Assembly (NCBI GenBank): GCA_017415425.1
Contig: JAFQGT010000006.1
Location: 1-64,000 of the forward strand
Origin: Oscillospiraceae bacterium
GTDB taxonomy: Bacteria > Bacillota > Clostridia > Oscillospirales > Oscillospiraceae
DNA: 64,000 nt
Reading direction: 5' to 3'
The notes below the pieces were generated by a model, which was given only the letters and a program-made list of their open reading frames with translations, was not told the origin of the DNA and did not search any database. Numbering within the stretch: position 1 is the first letter of the stretch; each line of letters begins with the position of its first letter. A program made the position numbers and the translations under genes. This document shows, in pieces, positions 41,961 through 49,983 of the stretch.

Positions 41961-42767
41961 TTATAGTTGCTGCCACAGCCAGGGAAGCTGAGACTCAAAG
42001 TTTGCTCCGAAGGGGGATGCCTCTTCCGTGGCATCCAGCACCCGCTCTACAAAGCCGGCGGCAAGCTCTCCTGCCTCCACAGGGTCTTTCCCTAGCAGGT
42101 ACGCTCCGGCAAACACGGCACTGAACATATCTCCTGTGCCGTGGGAGGAGATTGTCCGCCGGTCTGCCCGGTAGGAAAACAGCCCCTCCCCTTTCAGAAT
42201 CCCGGCAAAGCCGGTTTGGTCTTGGGAAGGAGAAGTGCCGGTGATGATCACCGTCCGGGTCTTCATCCTGCAGAGCTTTTCCAGCATCATCCGCAGGTAC
42301 TGTCCGTCGGTCTGCTCCTGATAGGGAACATCGGTTAGGAAAGCGGCTTCTGTCACATTGGGAAGCACCACCTGAGCCATTGCGGCAAGGTCTGCCATCG
42401 CCGCGATATGCTCCGGAGTGATTCCCGTGTAGAGCTTGCCCCGGTCTCCCAGAACCGGGTCAAGAATCACAGGACAATCGAAGGCCAGCATCACGTCCAA
42501 CACAGCCTCTGCCTGCCGGGGGTCAGACAGATAACCCACCAAAATGGCGTCAAAGGAAGCGCCCACGGACTGCCAGTGATCACAGACAGGCCCGATATCC
42601 TCCGTTAAATCCCGGGTATGGGGATCGGGGAAGGCGGTATGGGTGGACAGCACTGCAGTGGGCAGCACGGAGCAGCGGATGCCCATAGCGCTTAGGATAG
42701 GCAGCGCCACGGTCAGGCTGCAGCTGCCAACGCAGGACAGATCCTGGATCACAAGGATTCGTTTCAT
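41961..42767 (-). CDS. Pyridoxal/pyridoxamine kinase (PdxY-like)
   Basis: 268 residues of the ribokinase-like fold. MKRILVIQDLSCVGSCSLTVALPILSAMGIRCSVLPTAVLSTHTAF is the PdxK/PdxY start, and ISSHGTGDMFSAVFAGAYL is the anion-hole/ATP motif (GTGD). It phosphorylates vitamin B6 vitamers in salvage. It follows typA by 4 bases. Distinguishing PdxY from clostridial pyridoxamine kinase is not possible from pattern alone. Confidence 0.9.
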   Translation of the reverse strand: MKRILVIQDLSCVGSCSLTVALPILSAMGIRCSVLPTAVLSTHTAFPDPHTRDLTEDIGPVCDHWQSVGASFDAILVGYLSDPRQAEAVLDVMLAFDCPVILDPVLGDRGKLYTGITPEHIAAMADLAAMAQVVLPNVTEAAFLTDVPYQEQTDGQYLRMMLEKLCRMKTRTVIITGTSPSQDQTGFAGILKGEGLFSYRADRRTISSHGTGDMFSAVFAGAYLLGKDPVEAGELAAGFVERVLDATEEASPFGANFESQLPWLWQQL

Positions 42768-42771
42768 CGCA

Positions 42772-44604
42772 TTACTCCTGTCCTGCCCGCTTTTTCATCA
42801 CTTCCCGCATCCGCTGGCTGTGATCCAGGGTGCGCTTGCGAATCCGCAGGCTCTTGGGAGTGCATTCCAGCAGCTCGTCGTCTGCCAAAAATTCCAGACA
42901 CTGCTCCAAAGATAGAACCTTGGGGCTGACCAGACGGAGGGCTTCGTCAGAACCGGAGGCCCGCATATTGGTCAGCTGCTTTTTCTTGCAGACATTCACG
43001 TTCATATCCTCGTTCCGGCTGCAGATACCCACCACCATACCGGCGTACACGGGCGTGCCCGGCTCGATGAACAGCACGCCCCGCTCCTGTGCGGCGTGCA
43101 AACCGTAGGTGACGGCTTCGCCGGACTCAAAGGAGATCAAACTGCCGGTGAGTCTTCTTTCAATCTCACCCTTCATCGGTGCGTAGCTGTCCAACACCGA
43201 GGACATAATGCCCTCGCCCCGGGTGTCGGTGAGAAATTCGTTCCGGTAGCCGAACAGACCCCGGGAGGGAACTAAGAACTCCAGCCGGTAGCGGTTGCCT
43301 ACGGGGGTCATACCCAAAAGGTCGCCTTTCCGCCGGCCCATTTTCTCGATGACCGCGCCCATACACTCCTCGGGCACATCAGCGATCATCCGCTCGATAG
43401 GCTCGCAGAGCTTGCCGTCGATCTCTTTGGTGAGTACTCTGGGAGTGGATACGGAGAATTCGTAACCTTCTCTGCGCATCGTCTCCATCAGAATGGACAG
43501 GTGCATCTCGCCCCGGCCGGCCACGTTAAAGGCGTCGGTGCCCTGCTCGGTGACGTGGAGGGAGATGTCCTTGAGAAGTTCTTTTTCCAGCCGGTCCCGC
43601 AGATTCCGGGAGGTGACAAACTTGCCCTCCCGACCGGCAAAGGGGGAGTCATTGACCGCAAAGGTCATTTCGATGGTGGGGTCGCTGATCTTTACAAAGG
43701 GCAGCGGCTCAATGGTGTCGGGAACGCACAGGGTGCGGCCGATGGTGATATCGGCAATACCGGACAGCGCTACGATCTCGCCGGCAGAGGCTTCCTGCAC
43801 CGGGGATTTGCCCAGACCATCGTAGGTGTACAGGGCAACGACCTTGCCCTTTTGCTTTATTTCCGGGTCGTGATAATCGCAGATGGTGACTTCCTGGTTT
43901 ACCCGGATGGTGCCCCGCTCCACACGGCCCACGGCGATCCGGCCCACATAGTCGTTGTAGTCAATGGAGGAGACCAGCAGCTGCAGGGGGGCATCCTTGT
44001 CACCTTGCGGGGCAGGTACATAATTGATAATGGTCTCAAACAGAGGCACCAGATCCGTACCCACCTCGTCGGGACCGTAGGAGGCAGTGCCCTGCCGGCC
44101 GGAACAGAAAACAGTGGGAGAATTGAACTGCTCGTCGGTAGCATCCAGCTCCAACAGCAATTCCAGCACTTCGTCCATCACCTCGTGGATCCGGGCATCG
44201 GGCTTGTCGATCTTGTTCACCGCCACGATGACCTTATGACCCAGCTCCAGCGCCTTACCCAGAACGAACCGGGTCTGAGGCATTGGGCCTTCCGCGGTGT
44301 CCACCAACAGGATGACGCCGTTGACCATCTTCAGGATCCGCTCCACCTCGCCGCCAAAGTCGGCGTGGCCGGGGGTGTCCACGATATTGATCTTATAGTC
44401 CTTGTACTGGACGGAGGTGTTCTTGGCCAAAATGGTGATGCCACGCTCCCGTTCCAGATCACCGGAGTCCATCACCCGATCCTGGGTAGCTTGGTTCTCC
44501 CGGTAGATACCGCCCTGCTTCAAAAGCTCGTCTACCAGGGTGGTCTTGCCGTGGTCTACGTGGGCGATGATGGCAATATTACGAATATTTTCCTGGGTTG
44601 TCAT
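42772..44604 (-). CDS. typA: Ribosome-associated GTPase TypA/BipA
   Basis: 610 residues, full length. GTPase motifs are AHVDHGKTT (G1), [11 protein letters not shown] (G3) and NKIDKPDA (G4), followed by domain II, the EF-G-like domains III and V, and the BipA-specific C-terminal domain ending in [19 protein letters not shown]. It binds 70S ribosomes and helps assembly and stress growth. GAAGGATT lies weakly upstream. A TATAAT lies about 50 bases before the start without a good -35. Confidence 0.97.
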   Translation of the reverse strand: MTTQENIRNIAIIAHVDHGKTTLVDELLKQGGIYRENQATQDRVMDSGDLERERGITILAKNTSVQYKDYKINIVDTPGHADFGGEVERILKMVNGVILLVDTAEGPMPQTRFVLGKALELGHKVIVAVNKIDKPDARIHEVMDEVLELLLELDATDEQFNSPTVFCSGRQGTASYGPDEVGTDLVPLFETIINYVPAPQGDKDAPLQLLVSSIDYNDYVGRIAVGRVERGTIRVNQEVTICDYHDPEIKQKGKVVALYTYDGLGKSPVQEASAGEIVALSGIADITIGRTLCVPDTIEPLPFVKISDPTIEMTFAVNDSPFAGREGKFVTSRNLRDRLEKELLKDISLHVTEQGTDAFNVAGRGEMHLSILMETMRREGYEFSVSTPRVLTKEIDGKLCEPIERMIADVPEECMGAVIEKMGRRKGDLLGMTPVGNRYRLEFLVPSRGLFGYRNEFLTDTRGEGIMSSVLDSYAPMKGEIERRLTGSLISFESGEAVTYGLHAAQERGVLFIEPGTPVYAGMVVGICSRNEDMNVNVCKKKQLTNMRASGSDEALRLVSPKVLSLEQCLEFLADDELLECTPKSLRIRKRTLDHSQRMREVMKKRAGQE

Positions 44605-44745
44605 ATTCGCTGAATCCTTCTTTCTTCAGTAAAAGTAAAAAGTCCGCTTTTTCCTAATTATAGACAATACCACTTTCACAAAAAAATTGCAATCTTTTTG
44701 CAAATGTTTTGCCAAATTTATGACGGGTTTTGCAAGCTCTCCTCC

Positions 44746-44774
44746 TTGACCCGCCTTTGTTGCTGTGATATTAT
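44746..44774 (+). promoter_or_regulatory. Promoter of the YitT-family gene
   Basis: TTGACC, a 17-base spacer, then TATTAT, 44 bases before the ATG. Confidence 0.65.
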
Positions 44775-44817
44775 ATATAGTAACATACTATCCGCTTTCG
44801 GAAGCAGGAGGCTTGGA

Positions 44818-45717
44818 ATGAAAAAAGTTGTCTCATATTTGACGATCGTTTTCATCGGCTTTTTCATAGCGCTGTCCTATCAGCTGTTTGTGTTTCCCAA
44901 CAACTTTGCACCGGCCGGCATCAACGGTATCTTCACGATGATCCAGCACCTGTTCGGCTTCAAGCTCAGTAACGCCAGCCTTCTGATTAATCTGCCCCTG
45001 GCGATATGGGTGTATTTCAAGGCCTCCCGGCCTTTCGCTCTCAGGGGAATGCTCTATGTGGTGTCCTTTTCCTTTTTTTTGATGATCCTGGAGCGGATGG
45101 ATCTGAGCGCCTTTGTTTATTCCACCACCATCAGCACGCTGCTGGGTCCCGCGGTGGCGGGCCTCATCTCCGGCGTCTGCGGCTATTATATGCACCAAAT
45201 GGGCAGCTGCCTGGGAGGTACGGAGTTTATTGCCAAGCTGATCCACAAGAAAAAACCCAGCTTTAATTTCTTTTCCATCGTTTTTCTTTTGAATTCCGTT
45301 GTGGCGGTGATCTCGTATTTCGTTTACGATTATAAGATCGAGCCGGTACTGCTGTGCATCATCTACAGCTATTTCTCCAGCAATGTCCGGGACAATATGA
45401 ACCGGAAACACCAAAGCGCACTGCGCTGTGAGATCGTTACGGAACAGGGAGATGCCCTGGGACAGGCGATCATCAAAAAGCTCCACCACTCCGTCACCAA
45501 GATCCCCGGAACAGGGCTGTATACCGGGCGGGGCAAGGATGTACTGATGTGCGTCGTCAATCCCTCTCAGCTGAACGAACTGACAAAGCTGGTGGCTCAC
45601 TTCCCCGGCAGCTTCGTCACCATCAGCCCGGTCAGTGCGGTTATGGGCAACTTCGCCCGACTGGACAGCAACAATAACCCCGAAAAGGAACTGCTGGACA
45701 GCGGCATACACGTGTGA
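44818..45717 (+). CDS. YitT family membrane protein (DUF161/DUF2179)
   Basis: 299 residues. Five or so membrane helices (about 5-165) are followed by a cytoplasmic DUF2179 domain (about 205-290) with YTGRGKDVLMCVVNPSQLNELTKLV. PNNFAPAGINGIFTMIQHLFG is the typical YitT N-terminal motif. The function of the family is not firmly known. The ATG at 44818 has GCAGGAGG upstream; the longer frame reads through the promoter and is not used. Its end is 68 bases before guaB. Confidence 0.9.
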   Translation: MKKVVSYLTIVFIGFFIALSYQLFVFPNNFAPAGINGIFTMIQHLFGFKLSNASLLINLPLAIWVYFKASRPFALRGMLYVVSFSFFLMILERMDLSAFVYSTTISTLLGPAVAGLISGVCGYYMHQMGSCLGGTEFIAKLIHKKKPSFNFFSIVFLLNSVVAVISYFVYDYKIEPVLLCIIYSYFSSNVRDNMNRKHQSALRCEIVTEQGDALGQAIIKKLHHSVTKIPGTGLYTGRGKDVLMCVVNPSQLNELTKLVAHFPGSFVTISPVSAVMGNFARLDSNNNPEKELLDSGIHV

Positions 45718-45785
45718 AATCTCTGCCACAGGTAGTATCAAAAAATTGTATTTTATCATTTTCTATATTTTGGAGGTAACGAACA

Positions 45786-47291
45786 ATGGCCTACTATTAT
45801 CCCGAACCCAGCCACACCTTCAGCGAGTACCTGCTGATCCCCGGCTACACTTCCGAAAACTGCATTCCCGCAAATGTGTCTTTGCGGACTCCCCTGACCA
45901 AATACCGCAAGGGCGTGGAAGAGCCTGCTATCAGCTTGAATATCCCGATGACCTCTGCCATTATGCAGTCGGTCTCCAATGACACCCTTGCCATCGCGTT
46001 GGCAAAGGAGGGCGGTCTGAGCTTTATTTTTGGCTCTCAGTCCATCGAATCTCAGGCGGCGATGGTTGCCAGAGTCAAGGGCTACAAGGCAGGCTTTGTG
46101 GTCTCTGCCTCCAACCTGACCCCCGATGCTACTTTGGCGGATGTGCTGGACCTGAAGGAGCGCAACGGCTTCTCCACCGTGGCGGTGACCGATGACGGTT
46201 CTGCCACCGGCAAACTGCTGGGCATCGTTACCGGCAGAGATTACCGGGTATCCCGTATGGATGTCAGCGAGAAGGTGTCCTCCTTTATGACCCCCCGGGA
46301 GAAATTGATCGTTGCCCCTGCCGACACCACCCTAAAGGGCGCCAACGATATCATTTGGGAGCATAAGCTGAACAGCCTTCCCATTGTGGACGAAAATGAT
46401 CGGCTGATGTATTTCGTGTTCCGGAAGGACTACGCCTCCCACAAGGCCAATCCTCAGGAACTGCTGGATGCCAAGAAGCGCTATCTGGTAGGCGCGGGCA
46501 TCAACACCCGCGACTTTGCTGAGCGTGTACCTGCTCTGCTGGCTGCCGGTGCGGACTGTCTGTGTATCGACTCCTCTGAGGGTTACTCCTGCTGGCAGGC
46601 CAACACCATCAAGTGGGTGCGGGATCACTACGGCGACGATGTGAAGATCGGCGCAGGCAACGTGGTGGATCGGGACGGCTTCCGTTTCCTGGCAGAGGCC
46701 GGCGCGGACTTCGTTAAGGTGGGCATCGGCGGCGGTTCCATCTGCATCACCCGCGAGACCAAGGGCATCGGCCGGGGACAGGCTACCGCGCTGATCGAGG
46801 TGGCGGCTGCCCGGGATGAGTACTTCAAGGAGACCGGCATTTATGTGCCCATCTGCTCTGACGGCGGTATCGTTCACGACTATCATATGACCCTGGCACT
46901 GGCTATGGGCGCGGACTTTATGATGCTGGGCCGGTACTTTGCCCGGTTCGACGAGTCCCCCACCCCCAAGGTGCTGGTGAACGGCTCTTATATGAAGGAG
47001 TACTGGGGCGAGGGCTCCAACCGCGCCCGGAACTGGCAGCGCTATGACCTGGGCGGCAACACCAAGCTGACCTTCGAGGAAGGCGTCGACTCCTATGTGA
47101 CATACGCAGGCTCCCTGCACGACAATGTGGAGGCATCGCTGTACAAGGTCAAGTCCACAATGTGCAACTGCGGTGTGCTGACCATTCCTCAGCTGCAGCA
47201 GGATGCCAAGATGACACTGGTCTCCTCCGTTTCTATTGTGGAGGGCGGCTACCACGATGTGACCCTGCGCTCCAGCACCACGGCAAAGTAA
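45786..47291 (+). CDS. guaB: IMP dehydrogenase, Tritrichomonas-like type
   Basis: 501 residues. Oxidises IMP to XMP with NAD+, the committed step to GTP. The barrel is interrupted by a CBS-pair segment (about 105-225). The catalytic cysteine is Cys320 in [19 protein letters not shown], and the mobile flap has Arg419-Tyr420 in [11 protein letters not shown]. Common bacterial enzymes read GPGSICTTR here; this sequence instead follows the Tritrichomonas foetus enzyme almost position for position (catalytic Cys319, Arg418-Tyr419 there). GGAGGT precedes the ATG. A strong terminator follows. Confidence 0.95.
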   Translation: MAYYYPEPSHTFSEYLLIPGYTSENCIPANVSLRTPLTKYRKGVEEPAISLNIPMTSAIMQSVSNDTLAIALAKEGGLSFIFGSQSIESQAAMVARVKGYKAGFVVSASNLTPDATLADVLDLKERNGFSTVAVTDDGSATGKLLGIVTGRDYRVSRMDVSEKVSSFMTPREKLIVAPADTTLKGANDIIWEHKLNSLPIVDENDRLMYFVFRKDYASHKANPQELLDAKKRYLVGAGINTRDFAERVPALLAAGADCLCIDSSEGYSCWQANTIKWVRDHYGDDVKIGAGNVVDRDGFRFLAEAGADFVKVGIGGGSICITRETKGIGRGQATALIEVAAARDEYFKETGIYVPICSDGGIVHDYHMTLALAMGADFMMLGRYFARFDESPTPKVLVNGSYMKEYWGEGSNRARNWQRYDLGGNTKLTFEEGVDSYVTYAGSLHDNVEASLYKVKSTMCNCGVLTIPQLQQDAKMTLVSSVSIVEGGYHDVTLRSSTTAK

Positions 47292-47304
47292 AGAAAGCAT
47301 CAAA

Positions 47305-47338
47305 GGGTGTATCGCAATTGCGATACACCCTCTCTTTA
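47305..47338 (+). terminator. Terminator of guaB
   Basis: GGGTGTATCGCAA and TTGCGATACACCC form a perfect 26-base palindrome, followed by TCTCTTTAT. Confidence 0.8.
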
Positions 47339-47360
47339 TCCGGTGGGGTATTGTGCCTGT

Positions 47361-47390
47361 CCATACGTTCTCTCCGGCGAGAAAGTATGG
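47361..47390. repeat. Single copy of the CCGGCGAGAAA hairpin repeat
   Basis: CCATACGTTCTC and GAGAAAGTATGG surround TCCGGC. The core TTCTCTCCGGCGAGAA is the same module found in the 100-bp tandem array (TTCTGTCCGGCGAGAA) and near 49.7 kb. It lies between guaB and mrnC. Confidence 0.7.
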
Positions 47391-47462
47391 CGCGCGCCTA
47401 TTGAAAAAACGATTTCCACAGGATATAATACCAGTAAAGTCTATGGTTTGAGGAGAATCGCT

Positions 47463-47867
47463 TTGGATAACTTTTTTCAGATGCATTTTACGCCCCAGCA
47501 GGTGGGCGCGATCTCCAGCTTGGGTCTTGCCCATATGGGCGATGGAGTATATGAGCTGATGTGCCGGGCCTATCTGTGCGCCGCTGGCAATCAGACAGTG
47601 CTGAAACTTCATAAAGATACGGTTTCTATGGTAAAAGCCCCCGCCCAGGCGGCCTTTGCCAACAAAATCAAGCCTTATTTGTCGGAGGAGGAGCTGGGCT
47701 ACTTTCGCCGGGGCAAGAATGCCCACACCCACGCAGCGCCCAAGTCGGCCACCCGGGCAGAGTATTCTTTGGCCACTGGTCTGGAGGCTCTGTTTGGGGC
47801 GCTGTACCTGCTGGGCAGGACCGAACGGCTGAACGAACTGTTTGCCATTATGATGGAAGAGGAATAG
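47463..47867 (+). CDS. mrnC: Mini-ribonuclease III
   Basis: 134 residues. A stand-alone RNase III catalytic domain that matures 23S rRNA ends. GLAHMGDGVYELMCRAYL holds the catalytic Asp, and the later EYSLATGLEALFGALYLLGR holds the Glu; RRGKNAHTHAAPKSA is the conserved middle motif. No double-strand RNA-binding domain, as expected. The TTG at 47463 is chosen because GAGGAG lies 7 bases before it; an ATG 18 bases later is the alternative. It is followed after 3 bases by rqcH. Confidence 0.93.
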   Translation: MDNFFQMHFTPQQVGAISSLGLAHMGDGVYELMCRAYLCAAGNQTVLKLHKDTVSMVKAPAQAAFANKIKPYLSEEELGYFRRGKNAHTHAAPKSATRAEYSLATGLEALFGALYLLGRTERLNELFAIMMEEE

Positions 47868-47870
47868 GAA

Positions 47871-49622
47871 ATGGCCTTTGATGCGTTTTTGTTGTCGGCG
47901 GTACTCTCGGAGATCCGGGAGAAGACCACCGGCGCCCGAATTGAAAAGATCCATCAGCCCAGCCGGGATACGGTGATCCTGCTGCTGAAATGCCCGGAGG
48001 GACGGCAAAAGCTGCTGTTTGCAATGAACCCCACAGCCCCCCGGCTGCACTTGAGTACTGCCAGTCCGGAAAATCCGGCAGAGCCGCCGATGTTCTGTAT
48101 GCTGCTGCGCAAGCACCTGTCCGGCGCCCGGCTGGCGGAGATCTCCCAACCGGCGATGGAACGGTGCGCCACATTTACCTTCGATTGTATCGACGAAATG
48201 GGAGACCCGGTGCGCAAAAAGCTGGTGGCGGAGCTAATGGGCAGAACCTGCAACCTGTATCTTTTGGGGGCGGACGGGCGGATCATCGACTGTCTGCGGC
48301 GGGTCGGCTTGGACGAGACCGCCAAGCGCCCTGCCCTGCCGGGAATGTATTATCAGGACCCCGACCCCATTGAAAAGGCGAATCCAATGGAATTTGAAGA
48401 TTATGAAGCACTGCTGACCCGGGAGGGTGCGGATGTGCTCTCTGACCGGCTGATGGATACCTTTGGGGGTCTGTCTCCCTTGGTGTGCCGGGAGGCGGCG
48501 CTGTTTGCTGCCGGGGATGTGGACGCCCGGGTAGAGGGAATGGACATTCCTGCGGTGGCGGAGAAGCTGCATCTGTTTTTCCGGGAGCATCTGGAGCATC
48601 CCGCGCCCTATCTGTACACCACTCCAGATGGAACGCCAAAGCAATATGCCTTTTGCCCTATTCGCCAATACGGCGGCAGTGTCCGTCTGGATTCCTTCAG
48701 CCAATTGCTGGACGGGTTCTATACCCTCCGGGATCGGAAGGATGCTATGCGCCAGAAGAGCCAAAGCGTCCGCAAGACGGTGCAAAATCTTTGCCAGCGG
48801 CTCAGCAAGAAGCTGGCCATCCAGGAAAAAGAATGTCTGGAGGCGATGGATCGGGAGCGGCTGCGGCAGCTGGGAGACATTCTCACTGCCAATATTCATC
48901 GGATCCAAAAGGGTCAGACCAGTGTGGTGGTGGAGGATTTTTACGACGAGAATATGGCCCAGATCCGGGTGGAGCTGTCCCCTGTTCTGTCGCCCCAGCA
49001 GAATGCAGCCAAGTTTTATAAGGACTACGCCCGGATGAAGACCGCGGAAAAAGAGCTGGCCCGGCAGATGGAATTGGGTCAGCAGGAGCTGCAATACCTG
49101 AAAAGTGTGCTGGAAGAACTGAATCGGGCGGAAACCGAGGCGGAGCTGGAGGAGATCCGGCAGGAACTGCAGCAGGGCGGTTACCTGCGGCAGGATTCTG
49201 CAAAGCGCCGGGTGAAACAGGCAAAGCTGCAGCCTATGAGATTCCAGTCCACCGACGGCTATCCTATTTATGTGGGCAGAAACAATCGGCAAAACGATGA
49301 ACTGACATTCCGTGTGGCCAGAAAAGACGACATCTGGTTGCACGCCAGTAAGGTTCACGGAAGCCACGTGATCATCGCCTGTGGCGGCGCTATGCCTCCC
49401 GACGATACCATCACTCAGGCAGCGCAGCTGGCGGCCTATTACGCCGAGACCGGCGGTGGACAGAACATTCCGGTGGATGTGGTGCCGGTAAAACTGGTGA
49501 AAAAGACCCCGGACCGGAAGCCGGGAATGGTTATCTACCATTCCCACCGGACGGTGATCGTCAATCCCTACAAAGACATTGTGGTAGATCCCCTCAACGC
49601 GGAGAAAAAACCGGAAGAATAA
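47871..49622 (+). CDS. rqcH: Ribosome quality control protein RqcH (NFACT/Rqc2 family)
   Basis: 583 residues. N-terminal NFACT-N domain (MAFDAFLLSAVLSEIREKTTGARIEKIHQPSRDTVILLL), a helical coiled-coil middle (about 280-440), and the NFACT-R domain (GYPIYVGRNNRQNDELTFRVARKDDIWLHASKVHGSHVII). It recruits Ala-tRNA to stalled 50S subunits and adds alanine tails. RqcP is encoded near 25.4 kb. Older annotations call it fibronectin-binding protein. AGGAAATG leads into the start. mrnC-rqcH form an operon. Confidence 0.95.
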   Translation: MAFDAFLLSAVLSEIREKTTGARIEKIHQPSRDTVILLLKCPEGRQKLLFAMNPTAPRLHLSTASPENPAEPPMFCMLLRKHLSGARLAEISQPAMERCATFTFDCIDEMGDPVRKKLVAELMGRTCNLYLLGADGRIIDCLRRVGLDETAKRPALPGMYYQDPDPIEKANPMEFEDYEALLTREGADVLSDRLMDTFGGLSPLVCREAALFAAGDVDARVEGMDIPAVAEKLHLFFREHLEHPAPYLYTTPDGTPKQYAFCPIRQYGGSVRLDSFSQLLDGFYTLRDRKDAMRQKSQSVRKTVQNLCQRLSKKLAIQEKECLEAMDRERLRQLGDILTANIHRIQKGQTSVVVEDFYDENMAQIRVELSPVLSPQQNAAKFYKDYARMKTAEKELARQMELGQQELQYLKSVLEELNRAETEAELEEIRQELQQGGYLRQDSAKRRVKQAKLQPMRFQSTDGYPIYVGRNNRQNDELTFRVARKDDIWLHASKVHGSHVIIACGGAMPPDDTITQAAQLAAYYAETGGGQNIPVDVVPVKLVKKTPDRKPGMVIYHSHRTVIVNPYKDIVVDPLNAEKKPEE

Positions 49623-49625
49623 CAA

Positions 49626-49668
49626 AACCCCCTTCCTATGGAAACGGCCATAGGGAGGGGGTTCTTAT
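49626..49668 (+). terminator. Terminator of mrnC-rqcH
   Basis: AACCCCCTTCCTATGG and CCATAGGGAGGGGGTT form a 16-base stem around AAACGG, followed by CTTATAT. The T run is short. Confidence 0.75.
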
Positions 49669-49689
49669 ATACGGGGGCTGCTATCCCCT

Positions 49690-49983
49690 ACCCGGGGATG
49701 CTATACTTTCTCACCGGCGAGAAAGTATACAAAGAGCCGCCGGGGAACGTTTCGTATGTTCCCCGGACTCCTCCAACGACCAAAGAGGAAATCGCACATA
49801 CACAGAAAAAGAATTGGCTGTTCTGCTCTTTCCCCTTTGGATTCCCCTTTGCAAGTTTTCTGTAGGGGCGAGCATCGCTCGTCAGTGGAAGGTACGATGA
49901 TGAACGGGTAACGAACCGGGCGGCGCAGGGCAGTAACGATAACCTCTGCACCCGGTGCGAATTGTCCGCGGCGACTGGCCGCG
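49690..49983. repeat. Mosaic of dispersed repeats between rqcH and recG
   Basis: Three modules can be seen. TATACTTTCTCACCGGC-GAGAAAGTATA is a near-perfect hairpin (about 49698-49730). GGGGAACGTTTCGTATGTTCCCC is a palindrome (about 49742-49765). Near 49909-49945, AACGAACCGGGCGGCGCAGGGCAGTAACGATAAC repeats the middle of the 100-bp unit at 41.4-41.9 kb, followed by TGTCCGCGG-CGACTGG-CCGCG. A TGTAGGGGCGAGCATCGCTCG piece lies between. The open frame 49638-49865 that crosses it is not called as a gene. Confidence 0.75.

Noticed and set aside
41385..42034. Several 60-210 residue frames in the 100-bp repeat
   Set aside because: Each period shifts the frame by one base, so the same peptides reappear in different frames on both strands. 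There are no ribosome binding sites. Treated as repeat DNA.
49638..49865. 75-residue plus-strand frame after rqcH
   Set aside because: It starts in the terminator stem and runs through repeat hairpins; no family or ribosome binding site.
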